From an uncultured Bacteroides sp. (GTDB lineage: Bacteria > Bacteroidota > Bacteroidia > Bacteroidales > Bacteroidaceae), in the NCBI GenBank assembly GCA_900544075.1, contig UQTJ01000015.1, positions 9,547-73,546 of the forward strand: 64,000 nt of DNA, in the 5' to 3' direction. The notes beneath the pieces were generated by a model. That model had not been told where the DNA came from, did not search any database, and saw nothing but the letters and a program-made list of their open reading frames with translations. Below are positions 27,731 to 36,816 of the stretch, one piece after another (positions within the stretch are counted from its first letter, which is position 1; every line of letters begins with the position of its first letter). The position numbers and the translations under genes are program-made.

Positions 27731-28193
27731 GGTATCTTAGATTAAAAAATTAATAAATGATGGATATGCGTTTCATATCTCATTTTTAAGTTGCCGCAAA
27801 ATAGAAATTAATGTTCAGAAATCCAACTGTTACATTCGTGTTACTAAACTATGTTTTCCGACACATTATGCAATATAATGCTTTAAATCACACGGTTAGA
27901 ATGATTTTCAGCCAGATAAAGATAAAAAAAACGCCAATAGAAAAAGTTTGCCCGTACAAGGCATGAAAACATTTTCATCGAAACAAAATCTATATATACA
28001 ACTTATATATATATAAATACAGATTATGTTTTTATATATACAAGTTATATTTATAAATACAAAGCTTATATTTACAGATTATGTTCTGTCTTTTGCAAGA
28101 ATATATACCTAAAGATACCTCTTTTCTCTTAATCAATTATTTGAATCAGAAATTTCGTACCTTTGCAAAAGACATAAATCAAGATTGAGAAAA
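27731..28193. other. Divergent regulatory region between fusA2 and hemW
   Basis: A 463-bp AT-rich stretch with no gene. Between 27990 and 28085 it carries degenerate repeats of the form [AC]TTATAT-TATAAATACA. A 13-bp sequence, TACAGATTATGTT, occurs twice (28018-28030, 28073-28085), 55 bp apart. The hemW -7 box TACCTTTG is at 28158-28165. The large size fits a regulated promoter for the EF-G2-like gene. Confidence 0.6.
28158..28165 (+). promoter_or_regulatory. -7 promoter box for hemW
   Basis: TACCTTTG lies 28 nt upstream of the ATG at 28194. A -33 TTG at standard spacing is not seen. Confidence 0.6.
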
Positions 28194-29324
28194 ATGGCTG
28201 GAATATACATACATATACCGTTCTGCAAAAGAAGATGCATATACTGCGACTTCTTCTCTACTACGGCTTCTGAAAAGAAAAACGAATATATCAAAGCTCT
28301 GTGCAAGGAAATTGCCGGAAGAAGGAACTACCTGGAGGGTGAAGTCATAGATACTGTTTACTTCGGAGGCGGAACACCTTCACAACTGGAGAAAGAGGAT
28401 TTCATAAACATATTCAGAACCATATATGACAACTACAGCGTCAACCCCAAAGCAGAAATAACAATCGAGGCAAATCCTGATGACCTGACAGACGAATATG
28501 TAGAAATGCTCTCCACTCTACCTTTCAACCGTCTGAGTATGGGAATACAGACCTTCAACGATGATATCCTTTCTCTTCTGAAAAGACGGCACAATGCTCA
28601 GCAGGCAATAAATGCTTTTCGCAGATGCCGAAATGCAGGATTCCGGAATATCAGCATCGACCTTATGTACGGACTCCCCGGTGAAAGTATGGATACATGG
28701 AACAAAGATCTTGACAATGCTATCTCGCTGGCACCGGAACATATCTCGGCCTACCATCTTATATATGAAGAAGGAACTGTACTCTACAAACTGAGAGAAG
28801 AGAACAAGGTGAGTGAGGCTGATGAGGATTTGAGCAATTCACTGTTTGAAACACTCATCTCGCGTCTGAAAGAAAACGGATATGTGCATTATGAGATCTC
28901 AAATTTCTGCCGTCCCGGAATGCACTCACGACATAACTCAAGCTACTGGACAGGGATAAAGTATTTGGGATGCGGACCGTCTGCACATTCATACGACGGA
29001 CATTCAAGACAGTGGAACATTTCATCACTGGATAAATATATAGAAGGCATAAATTCCGGCACAAACATTTCTGAAATCGAAGAGCTGGAGATCTACACCC
29101 GTTACAATGATTTCGTTATTACGACTATCCGTACCGTATGGGGGATGCCATTGGAAAAACTTAAAGCAGAATATGGAAACGAATTGTATGAGTATTGCCT
29201 TAAGATGGCTCGCCCGCATATCAATCAGGGAACACTCGAAATAAAAGACAACACCCTGAAGCTGACACCAAACGGTATTTTCATTTCTGACGGTATAATG
29301 AGTGACATGCTGTGGGTGGAATAA
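28194..29324 (+). CDS. hemW: Radical SAM heme chaperone HemW
   Basis: A 376-residue HemW-type protein starting MAGIYIHIPFCKRRCIYCDF. The CxxxCxxC cluster motif is CKRRCIYCDF (the fourth Cys typical of HemW is replaced by Asp-Phe here). YFGGGTPSQL, EANPDDLT, GIQTFND and DLMYGLPG are characteristic. It was long named coproporphyrinogen oxidase-like; the HemW group binds heme and delivers it to haemoproteins. A TTG start nine nt upstream is possible but less likely. It is divergent from fusA2. Confidence 0.9.
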   Translation: MAGIYIHIPFCKRRCIYCDFFSTTASEKKNEYIKALCKEIAGRRNYLEGEVIDTVYFGGGTPSQLEKEDFINIFRTIYDNYSVNPKAEITIEANPDDLTDEYVEMLSTLPFNRLSMGIQTFNDDILSLLKRRHNAQQAINAFRRCRNAGFRNISIDLMYGLPGESMDTWNKDLDNAISLAPEHISAYHLIYEEGTVLYKLREENKVSEADEDLSNSLFETLISRLKENGYVHYEISNFCRPGMHSRHNSSYWTGIKYLGCGPSAHSYDGHSRQWNISSLDKYIEGINSGTNISEIEELEIYTRYNDFVITTIRTVWGMPLEKLKAEYGNELYEYCLKMARPHINQGTLEIKDNTLKLTPNGIFISDGIMSDMLWVE

Positions 29325-29337
29325 AACAAGAAATAAA

Positions 29338-29387
29338 AAATGCTCCCCCGATTATATCCAGCGCGGACATCAATCAAGGGAGCATTT
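29338..29387. terminator. Hairpin between convergent hemW and glmM
   Basis: AAATGCTCCC (29338-29347) pairs perfectly with GGGAGCATTT (29378-29387) around a 30-nt loop. It is A-rich on the left and T-rich on the right, and could serve both genes. Confidence 0.55.
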
Positions 29388-29407
29388 ACTATATGTAGTG
29401 ATTAGGA

Positions 29408-30796
29408 TTACTTAGCCAGACTGTACACTATATCCATTATCTGCTTGCCAAGTTCATCGGCAGCCTCCATAGTAGAAGCTTCAGAGTAAACACGGATGAT
29501 AGGCTCAGTATTACTCTTACGCAAGTGAACCCACTTGTCAGGGAAGTCAATCTTAACACCGTCGATGTCGTTGATTTCTTCGTTCTTGTACATTTCCTTC
29601 ACCTTTACAAGGATAGCATCAACATCTGTTTCAGGAGTAAGGTCGATACGGTTCTTTGCAATGAAATATTCAGGATATGTAGCACGGAGTTCAGTTACTT
29701 TCTTGCCTTCGTGTGCAAGGTGAGTAAGGAACAATGCTATACCAACAAGAGCGTCGCGTCCGTAGTGTGATTCAGGATAGATAACTCCACCGTTACCTTC
29801 ACCACCGATTACGGCGTTTGTAGCCTTCATCTTAGTTACTACATTCACTTCACCTACTGCCGATGCATTGTATTCCATACCATATTTGCGAGTAACATCG
29901 CGCAAAGCACGAGTTGAGCTAAGGTTTGAAACTGTATTTCCAGGAGTGTGTTTCAATACATAGTCAGCAACAGTTACGAGTGTGTATTCCTCACCGTACA
30001 TAGAACCATCTTCGCTGATGATAGCCAGACGGTCAACGTCAGGGTCAACTACGAAAGCAACATCATTTCCACCCTTCTTCATAAGTCCCATTATGTCAGT
30101 AAGGTTCTTTTCAAGAGGTTCAGGATTGTGCTGGAAGTCACCTGTAGGGTCACAATAAAGTTTTTCTACATGCTGAACACCCAACTGTTCGAGCAACTGA
30201 GGAAGGATGATACCACCTACAGAGTTAACACAGTCGATAGCCACACGGAAGTTAGCCTTACGGATAGCCTCAACGTCTACAAGCTTCAAAGCCAATACGC
30301 TGTCGATGTGACGCTGATTGTATGTATTGTTTTCTGTATATTTACCGATATTGTCAATGTCAGCAAAAGTAAATTCTTCAGCTTCAGCAATACGCAATAC
30401 TTCGTTACCTTCTGCCGCATTCAGGAATTCTCCGTGTTCGTTCAGAAGTTTCAGAGCGTTCCACTGTCTTGGATTATGACTTGCAGTAAGGATAATACCA
30501 CCGCATGCACCTTCCATAGTAACAGCAAGTTCTGTAGTAGGAGTAGAAGCAAGACCGATATTAACAACATCGAATCCCATACCCATAAGAGTACCGCAAA
30601 CTACGTTCTTTACCATTTCGCCTGAGATACGTGCATCGCGTCCTACAACAATCTTGTTGCTCTTTACAGTTGTAGTCTTACGAATCAGCGTAGCATAAGC
30701 TGATGTAAACTTCACAATGTCCAACGGATTAAGTCCTTCACCGGCCTGGCCACCTATAGTACCACGAATACCGGAAATTGATTTGATTAAAGTCAT
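29408..30796 (-). CDS. glmM: Phosphoglucosamine mutase
   Basis: A 462-residue alpha-D-phosphohexomutase. The active-site Ser is in ILTASHNPRQWNALK, the metal-binding loop is VDPDVDRLAI, the sugar-binding loop is GGEGNGGVIY and the phosphate-binding loop is RKSNTEPIIRVYSEA. The ISGIRGTIGG start is typical of the Bacteroidetes enzyme annotated as GlmM, which makes glucosamine-1-phosphate for UDP-GlcNAc. A phosphomannomutase role cannot be excluded from sequence alone. It is 7 nt downstream of the DUF4827 gene. Confidence 0.88.
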   Translation of the reverse strand: MTLIKSISGIRGTIGGQAGEGLNPLDIVKFTSAYATLIRKTTTVKSNKIVVGRDARISGEMVKNVVCGTLMGMGFDVVNIGLASTPTTELAVTMEGACGGIILTASHNPRQWNALKLLNEHGEFLNAAEGNEVLRIAEAEEFTFADIDNIGKYTENNTYNQRHIDSVLALKLVDVEAIRKANFRVAIDCVNSVGGIILPQLLEQLGVQHVEKLYCDPTGDFQHNPEPLEKNLTDIMGLMKKGGNDVAFVVDPDVDRLAIISEDGSMYGEEYTLVTVADYVLKHTPGNTVSNLSSTRALRDVTRKYGMEYNASAVGEVNVVTKMKATNAVIGGEGNGGVIYPESHYGRDALVGIALFLTHLAHEGKKVTELRATYPEYFIAKNRIDLTPETDVDAILVKVKEMYKNEEINDIDGVKIDFPDKWVHLRKSNTEPIIRVYSEASTMEAADELGKQIMDIVYSLAK

Positions 30797-30803
30797 AGAT
30801 ATA

Positions 30804-31469
30804 TTAATTTAGGTCATAAGTTATTTCATAATAACAAGGATATACATATTGTGTAGCCAATGATGTTCCTTCGCTATGAGGAACAATCAGTCTTACACGA
30901 GCAATTTTGTCTGACGGTGGGGCTGAAATATAAGATTTCATCTTCAGATATGCAAAAGGTACAAGCCATCCGTTTGGAACGGCAGAAGTTGAATAAGCTG
31001 TGTACATCGCACTTTGAGCCTGATCTGTAAAAGATGCAGAATATGATGAAGAAGAACCAACCGTAAGCAAGAAATTCTCCGAGTAAGTAGCATAAGGATA
31101 GTACTTGTTTGTAGCCAACGTATCTCCTGCTGAAATAGACATATCAGGAACATCCTTAATACAGATTTCTATAAAACGGGAAGAAATATTATATCTGCCT
31201 TCTTCCAGAATCTTACCATCCCCACGATACTGTATATTCATATACACACCGCTTTTGTCGAAGAGTACGAACTCATTCTCAGCAGTCATTGTATCATTCT
31301 CTATAAATTCTTTTTCAGAGATAACCTTTATATCTTTTTCCAAGATAAACCTGTTGATGGCATCAGCCTCTTCTTCCTTCATTTCAGCATAAGTCTTTCC
31401 GTTGTTACAACTCTGAAGTCCGAAAGACAATGTATATATCAATACCGATAAATAGAATAGTTTCTTCAT
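30804..31469 (-). CDS. DUF4827 family lipoprotein
   Basis: A 221-residue lipoprotein with signal peptide and lipobox LQSC (Cys21). The mature part matches DUF4827 proteins of Bacteroidales: TYAEMKEEEADAINRFI at the start and a beta-rich core with VYMNIQYRGDG and YYPYATYSENFLL, ending in YEITYDLN. The fold is thought to be FKBP-like but the usual isomerase residues are not evident. It shares an operon with glmM, as in related genomes. A -7 box TAATTTTG lies at 31490-31497 on the minus strand. Confidence 0.78.
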   Translation of the reverse strand: MKKLFYLSVLIYTLSFGLQSCNNGKTYAEMKEEEADAINRFILEKDIKVISEKEFIENDTMTAENEFVLFDKSGVYMNIQYRGDGKILEEGRYNISSRFIEICIKDVPDMSISAGDTLATNKYYPYATYSENFLLTVGSSSSYSASFTDQAQSAMYTAYSTSAVPNGWLVPFAYLKMKSYISAPPSDKIARVRLIVPHSEGTSLATQYVYPCYYEITYDLN

Positions 31470-31489
31470 TATTTTAAAAATTTACAGGG

Positions 31490-31497
31490 CAAAATTA
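31490..31497 (-). promoter_or_regulatory. -7 promoter box for the DUF4827-glmM operon
   Basis: The minus strand reads TAATTTTG, 20 nt upstream of the ATG. Confidence 0.5.
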
Positions 31498-31569
31498 ATA
31501 AAACTATTTTTATCCCCACACTTAATTAGTCGATGTAATAGTTAATTTTGTAGAAAAATACGCTATAAA

Positions 31570-32607
31570 TCAGTTCTTAAGCAGCAAATCCTCGTATTTC
31601 ACAAGCGCCTGTTTAAACAATTCAATAGCCTCATCCATAGTGCCATAGAATTCTCCGCCGGATGCATTCAGGTGTCCGCCACCGTTGAAAAACTCTGTTG
31701 CAACCTTGTTGCAAGGGAAGTTTCCAACCGAACGCAATGAAACTTTTATCATATTCTTCTCAGTATCTTCACGCAGGAAAACAGAGAAACATATACCTTT
31801 CATCTGAAGAGGAATGTTTACGAACCCTTCGGTATCTCCCTTCACATACTGGAATTTCTTCTGTTCGTCCTTGGTAAGCCATATCAGTGCCGAACGGAAC
31901 TGATGGAATACTTCCATCTTATCATAAAGCACATAACCCATCAGGCGAAGACGGCCTTCGGAATATGTATTGAACACCTTACGGTAGATATCATCCTTGT
32001 CTATACCTTTTGAAAGCAGTTCACTTATGATGAAGTATATTTCACGGTCGTTAGAATTGTATGTAAATCCGCCCGTATCTGTCATCATTCCGGTGTAGAT
32101 ACACTGTGCACCTTCGTATGTAATATCGTCAAAACATCCAAGACGGCATATCAGTCGGAAAACAAGTTCAGATGTTGACGATATGTTAGGATGCGAAATT
32201 GTAACCTTACAGAATGGCTCAGGATTGAGATGATGGTCTATCATAACCTTGCGTGCCTGCGATTCAGCCACCGGTTTTGCCACAGCGTCAATTCTTGACA
32301 ATGCATTGAAGTCAAGACAGCATATCACGTCTGCCTCAGCTATAAGTTTGTCGGCAAACTCGGCATACTTGTCATATCTTATTATATCCTTTGCTCCCGG
32401 CATCCACTGCAGGAACTCTGGGAAAGCATTCGGAACTATCACATGCACGTTTTTCTCCATTCCCTGCAGGAAATGACATAGCCCCAACGATGAGCCGAGA
32501 GCGTCACCGTCAGGCGAAACATGTGTTACTATAACTATTTTGTCAGCCTTTTCGAAATAGGTTTCTACCTTGTCAATGTTCGCTTGTAAGATAATCTTTG
32601 ACAGCAT
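31570..32607 (-). CDS. DHH family phosphoesterase (NrnA-like)
   Basis: A 345-residue DHH/DHHA1 phosphoesterase. Motif I is THVSPDGDALGSSLGL, motif II contains CCLDFN, motif III is VMIDHHLNPEP (the DHH triad), and the DHHA1 substrate loop is GGGHLNASGGEF. Members degrade short RNA oligonucleotides and 3'-phosphoadenosine 5'-phosphate (NrnA), while others cleave cyclic di-AMP products. Substrate choice cannot be read here. No membrane or GGDEF-like domain is present, so it is not GdpP. Confidence 0.88.
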   Translation of the reverse strand: MLSKIILQANIDKVETYFEKADKIVIVTHVSPDGDALGSSLGLCHFLQGMEKNVHVIVPNAFPEFLQWMPGAKDIIRYDKYAEFADKLIAEADVICCLDFNALSRIDAVAKPVAESQARKVMIDHHLNPEPFCKVTISHPNISSTSELVFRLICRLGCFDDITYEGAQCIYTGMMTDTGGFTYNSNDREIYFIISELLSKGIDKDDIYRKVFNTYSEGRLRLMGYVLYDKMEVFHQFRSALIWLTKDEQKKFQYVKGDTEGFVNIPLQMKGICFSVFLREDTEKNMIKVSLRSVGNFPCNKVATEFFNGGGHLNASGGEFYGTMDEAIELFKQALVKYEDLLLKN

Positions 32608-32634
32608 ATTTGATTGTTTGTGTTAAATTGTTGG

Positions 32635-32642
32635 CAAATGTA
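32635..32642 (-). promoter_or_regulatory. -7 promoter box for the DHH phosphoesterase gene
   Basis: The minus strand reads TACATTTG, 27 nt upstream of the ATG and just beyond the comEC stop. Confidence 0.55.
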
Positions 32643-32657
32643 CTCTTTTTTTTCTAT

Positions 32658-34643
32658 TTACAGAAGTATTCTAAAAGAAGCTTGAGCGGATTTTTCTGTG
32701 TATTTTATGTTAAGCTTCTCACATTCGTCTTTCAGAAACCCCCGATACCTTTCGCTCACGGTTTCATCTATAATCACATTCTTTATATCAAACAGTCCGG
32801 ACAGCCCTGTAATACTACCACTGAAGCCCCTGCTTATATATACATAGTCCAAAGTAGCAAGTTTTGTCTTTCCGGTAATACGGACATCTTTCCAATGCGG
32901 AGATTTCATTACCCCTATCCTGATTCCGTTTATCTCATGCAGTCCGTTTTCCGATGCAAGGACTTCAAGTTCCCTGTTATTTCTTATATATAAATCGGAA
33001 CGGGCAAAAAACAGCGATGGAGCATCTTCTGTACGGATTTTATAAACCTCAACCACTATTATCAGACAAGATACAGAAAGAATTCTTATAAGTCCGGCAG
33101 GGGTTTTCTTTTTGAGAAAGACATATAGCAGGCATAAAAGAACAAAGGCAAACAGCACCTGAATCTGATTGAAATAGAGTGAGGTTATCTGCGCTCCCTC
33201 CAGACTATGAACAAACTGCATTGAACCGTTAAGAATCTTTGTCACCACTTCTAAAAGCCATATACACAAATCTCCCACTACAGGAATAAATGAACAGACA
33301 AGAGAAGCTATCGTAAGCGATAGTATGCACAATGCCAAAACACCTACTACAAGATTTGCCATCAGGAAATATGTAGGGAAAGTACCGAAATAATATAGTA
33401 TAAGAGGTAAGGTACCAAGCTGAGCTGCCAATGAAACAGACATTGCATTCCATATATAATGTACAAGCCTGTTACTGCTCTTTATCCATACGGAAATGAC
33501 CGGATAAAAAAGAATGATGGAAAGCACTGCCACGAACGACAGTTGAAAACTTATATCGAAAAGATACATAGGATTGTAAAGCAACATTATAAATGCGGTA
33601 AGCGACAGAGAAAAGAATCCGCAAAAACCGTTCTCCACCACAACAGAGGCTACAAGATAAAGCGTACACATAGTCACAGCCCTTACCACCGAAGGACTCA
33701 GCCCGGATATAAAAGCAAATATCCACAAAGCCACTGCAACAACTACAGACTGGATTGCTTTACCACCCTTCAGTTTCCTCAAAGGCCACAACAGAAAATA
33801 AAGGATACAAGACAATATACCGACATGCAATCCTGACAAAGCCAGTACATGACTCGTTCCTGCCCCACTGTAAACAGCTTTCAGTTCCGGAGTGAGCTCG
33901 CTCTTGTCGCCTATTGTCAATGCAGAAACCACAGCCAATTCATCATCGTCCATATCCCAACTTCTGAACATGGCGGAAACTGCATCTCTACATCTTAAAG
34001 CCATATGCTTTAATGAATTAGGTTCTTCCACTTTGATACCTTTCCAATTACCGGAAAAAGCCAAAGCCGTACCCGATATTCCTTTGTTGAAAAGATATCC
34101 GGCATAATCGAAGCCCATAAACTCTATATCCGAAACAGGTCGGGAAATAGAAGTATGAAATACTATTTTATCACCACATCGTGGAATATAGGATAATGAA
34201 TCAGGAATAAAATATAACAGGATATTACGATTGACATAATGCCGTCCGATACTGTCTGAGGCAGATGGAATACAATATTCAACCTTCACTTCCGAACACA
34301 AAGTCTTGCCCCTCACTTCCGGAGTAGCCTCTACTACCCCGTAATAACATAAAGATCTCTCATGCCACTCATATTCTATACTGTTTTTCTTCTGAACAAT
34401 CAGCATTCCGCCAAGTAGAAAGAAACAAACAGAGGCTATAAATCCGAAAGAATAATTCAGAGTGAATTTTCTGAATTTAATTACTGCCGACAAAAGCAAC
34501 GGTAAAATGACACCACAAATAATAATAAGTAAAGACCGTACAGATACGTCCGGCAGAAATCTGTCGAAGAAAAAAATTCCGGCTGCCATGAAAACTGTCA
34601 ACCGGAATAATGGATAACTCACCAAATAGGACTTTTTCTCCAA
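32658..34643 (-). CDS. comEC: ComEC/Rec2 family DNA-uptake membrane protein
   Basis: A 661-residue polytopic protein. An N-terminal DUF4131-like membrane and OB-type region (about 1-190) is followed by the competence domain (about 220-490) with the conserved GTSHVLALSGLHVGIL motif and many transmembrane helices. The C-terminal part (about 530-661) is where a metallo-beta-lactamase domain sits in long ComEC proteins; here the metal-binding HxHxDH motif is not visible, so it seems degenerate. Family members move single-stranded DNA across the inner membrane. It overlaps nothing and follows rpe by 9 nt. Confidence 0.85.
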   Translation of the reverse strand: MEKKSYLVSYPLFRLTVFMAAGIFFFDRFLPDVSVRSLLIIICGVILPLLLSAVIKFRKFTLNYSFGFIASVCFFLLGGMLIVQKKNSIEYEWHERSLCYYGVVEATPEVRGKTLCSEVKVEYCIPSASDSIGRHYVNRNILLYFIPDSLSYIPRCGDKIVFHTSISRPVSDIEFMGFDYAGYLFNKGISGTALAFSGNWKGIKVEEPNSLKHMALRCRDAVSAMFRSWDMDDDELAVVSALTIGDKSELTPELKAVYSGAGTSHVLALSGLHVGILSCILYFLLWPLRKLKGGKAIQSVVVAVALWIFAFISGLSPSVVRAVTMCTLYLVASVVVENGFCGFFSLSLTAFIMLLYNPMYLFDISFQLSFVAVLSIILFYPVISVWIKSSNRLVHYIWNAMSVSLAAQLGTLPLILYYFGTFPTYFLMANLVVGVLALCILSLTIASLVCSFIPVVGDLCIWLLEVVTKILNGSMQFVHSLEGAQITSLYFNQIQVLFAFVLLCLLYVFLKKKTPAGLIRILSVSCLIIVVEVYKIRTEDAPSLFFARSDLYIRNNRELEVLASENGLHEINGIRIGVMKSPHWKDVRITGKTKLATLDYVYISRGFSGSITGLSGLFDIKNVIIDETVSERYRGFLKDECEKLNIKYTEKSAQASFRILL

Positions 34644-34652
34644 TCTGAGTAA

Positions 34653-35306
34653 TTATAAGTTTTTCATTTTATGAATCATGTCTATCATATCCGGAGCATT
34701 GAAAATGGCATTTCCTGCCACAAGAACATCAGCACCTGCATCAACAAGCTGTTTACCGGTTTCCAAATTTACACCGCCATCGACTTCTATCAGTGCGTTG
34801 GACCCGGTTTCTTCGATAAGTTTCTTCAACTGGCGAACCTTGTTCAAAGTGTTTGGGATGAATTTCTGTCCGCCGAAACCCGGATTTACACTCATCAGAA
34901 GCACCATATCGAGGTCGGCAATGATATCACTTAATACAGCAACCGGAGTAGCCGGATTAAGTGTGACGCCGGCTTTCATGCCGTTACCCTTAATCATTTG
35001 CACCACGCGATGCAGATGCGGACAAGTCTCATAGTGTACATTCATCATCATTGAGCCTAAAGCCTTCACTTCCTTTATAAACTTTTCAGGCTGTACAATC
35101 ATAAGATGAACATCAAGAGGCTTGTTGCAAAGCTTGGCTACATACTCCAGTACCGGAAATCCGAATGAAATATTAGGAACGAACACACCGTCCATAATAT
35201 CTATATGCAACCAGTCCGCCTCACTGCGGTTTATCTTGTCCAAATCATCTTTAAGACAACCGAAATCGGCCGACAGCAAAGATGGAGAAATCAAAACTTT
35301 ATTCAT
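34653..35306 (-). CDS. rpe: Ribulose-phosphate 3-epimerase
   Basis: A 217-residue TIM-barrel epimerase that interconverts ribulose-5-phosphate and xylulose-5-phosphate. The catalytic and metal-binding motifs are clear: LLSADFG, LHIDIMDGVFVPNISFG, MSVNPGFGGQKF and EVDGGVN, then DVLVAGNAIF. Start MNKVLISPSLLSAD is standard. comEC follows 9 nt downstream. A -7 box lies at 35337-35344 and the 11-bp array at 35372-35459 stands immediately upstream of it. Confidence 0.95.
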   Translation of the reverse strand: MNKVLISPSLLSADFGCLKDDLDKINRSEADWLHIDIMDGVFVPNISFGFPVLEYVAKLCNKPLDVHLMIVQPEKFIKEVKALGSMMMNVHYETCPHLHRVVQMIKGNGMKAGVTLNPATPVAVLSDIIADLDMVLLMSVNPGFGGQKFIPNTLNKVRQLKKLIEETGSNALIEVDGGVNLETGKQLVDAGADVLVAGNAIFNAPDMIDMIHKMKNL

Positions 35307-35336
35307 TTCAGAACTGTTATAATATTAGTATAAGAA

Positions 35337-35344
35337 CAAAGATA
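35337..35344 (-). promoter_or_regulatory. -7 promoter box for rpe
   Basis: The minus strand reads TATCTTTG, 30 nt upstream of the rpe ATG. The expected -33 region (about 35364) abuts the phased array. Confidence 0.6.
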
Positions 35345-35371
35345 TGAATTCTTTTCCGAAATTAAAAATCA

Positions 35372-35459
35372 ATATTCTTCGAATGTTATTATAACGGCAT
35401 TCTAATGGTATTCGAACAGCATTTAAACAGTGATTAAATACTGTTTAAATTGAATTTAG
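35372..35459. repeat. 11-bp-period palindromic array (8 units) upstream of rpe
   Basis: Eight consecutive 11-mers start at 35372, 35383, 35394, 35405, 35416, 35427, 35438 and 35449, for example ATGGTATTCGA, ACAGCATTTAA and ATACTGTTTAA. In palindrome terms the unit is RTTYRAAY plus 3 nt: ATTCGAAC, ATTTAAAC and GTTTAAAT are exact, others differ at one or two positions, and all keep the register. The array fills most of the gap between the barrel-protein gene and the rpe promoter. Confidence 0.8.
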
Positions 35460-35493
35460 AAAAACATCAGGCGTTCAGCGAATCGTCATATCA

Positions 35494-36816
35494 CTATTTT
35501 CCGAGATTAAATCTGAGTCCTAACTGAAGATTAAAATTGAAAGGTTTATCCTTTCGTATTGTAAGAACATCTGTATTATCATCGAAATAGTATATCATAC
35601 CCGGTTCCAAATACAGACTCAGCAGCTTATTGAAGTTTGCCTGCAAACCAACAGATGCAAGAACAGAAAACTGCAACGGTTTTACATTCAAATCCTCGCT
35701 GAAATAAGTCTTTCTATTACTCTCATCCACAGTAACTCTGTCCAAAGAACCGGAAACACATTTCTCCATCATACCTCCGGCAGAGGCATAGAAAGAAAAG
35801 ATGCTGTTGCTCCATACAGAGCGCTGCACTTTCAAAGGAATACCTACATAATGAAGCTTCTGCTCATCTTCTATATAAGATTTTGCTCCCGAACGGAGTT
35901 CAGAATAAAGATAAGTATAGTTAAGCCCTGTTTCCAAAGCCCAGTTTTCACTAAAGCCCCATTTCACAGATGCTCCTACAGTAACCGGCATATGATGCTT
36001 TATGTCGGTATATGTTTCCTTATTGATATTATTGGACAGCATCTGAGTGTAAGAAGCAGTCGCATCCGAAATCTCGCCAACTATCAAATTATTTGCACTC
36101 GAAAGAGTCTTTGTAGACATTCCCAATCTTGACATACCGCTAAAATTACTTGACGAAGAGTACGGAATATTACCTGTAGCAACACCTATCTGCATTTTAC
36201 TGCGTCTCTTTCCGTTTCCGTCATCAGCCATTGCAAGATATGAAGCATTGCGTCGTACTGTTTCCCTATCAGCTTTCATCATATTTATTCTCTTCTCCTT
36301 AGCCGAGGAGCTATCTTCCTCCTTCATATCCGAAGTCGGTTCTTCCTGCTTTTCATCGTTTGTCACTACCACAGGACTATTGTCTGAAACTGCTACTGAC
36401 TGTTTTTCCTCTATAGTATAGACATTCGATTCATCTTCATCATAAACTTTTGCTGATACGGCAGACAGAAGTTTGTCATTTTTCACTTCCGCAACAATAG
36501 GCTTTACATCTTCCGGTATAACGTCTTTAGGTGTATCCTTTTGTTCTGTATTGTCGATAGCAGGAGCTTCGGCAATAGAAAGATTCGATTCTTTCAGCGA
36601 AGGTTCCGATGTCCAATAGAATAATGACACAGTAGAAACAGCCAGTACTACAGCAGCTGCTGCAGCTACAGAAGTCCATTTCCTCCACATCGGGATTACT
36701 TTAGGCCTGGAGATATCAGCATCTATTTTCTCCCATAAGTCAGCAGGGAGAGGTTCCGAATAGTTCTCCATCCGGCTACGAATATCTTTTATCCATTTTT
36801 CGTTCATTTCATTCAT
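35494..36816 (-). CDS. Sigma-factor-linked membrane protein with C-terminal beta-barrel-like domain
   Basis: A 440-residue protein. Residues 1-47 are a cytoplasmic segment (WIKDIRSRMENYSEPLPADLWEKI), 48-68 a transmembrane helix, about 70-220 a charged low-complexity linker rich in Glu, Lys, Ser and Val, and about 240-440 an alternating beta-rich domain ending FNLQLGLRFNLGK, like outer membrane beta-barrels. Its start overlaps the ECF sigma factor stop by 4 nt (ATGA), so the pair is co-translated and it probably acts as its anti-sigma factor or envelope sensor. A single chain with an inner-membrane helix and a barrel-like domain is odd and could span the envelope. Confidence 0.72.
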   Translation of the reverse strand: MNEMNEKWIKDIRSRMENYSEPLPADLWEKIDADISRPKVIPMWRKWTSVAAAAAVVLAVSTVSLFYWTSEPSLKESNLSIAEAPAIDNTEQKDTPKDVIPEDVKPIVAEVKNDKLLSAVSAKVYDEDESNVYTIEEKQSVAVSDNSPVVVTNDEKQEEPTSDMKEEDSSSAKEKRINMMKADRETVRRNASYLAMADDGNGKRRSKMQIGVATGNIPYSSSSNFSGMSRLGMSTKTLSSANNLIVGEISDATASYTQMLSNNINKETYTDIKHHMPVTVGASVKWGFSENWALETGLNYTYLYSELRSGAKSYIEDEQKLHYVGIPLKVQRSVWSNSIFSFYASAGGMMEKCVSGSLDRVTVDESNRKTYFSEDLNVKPLQFSVLASVGLQANFNKLLSLYLEPGMIYYFDDNTDVLTIRKDKPFNFNLQLGLRFNLGK

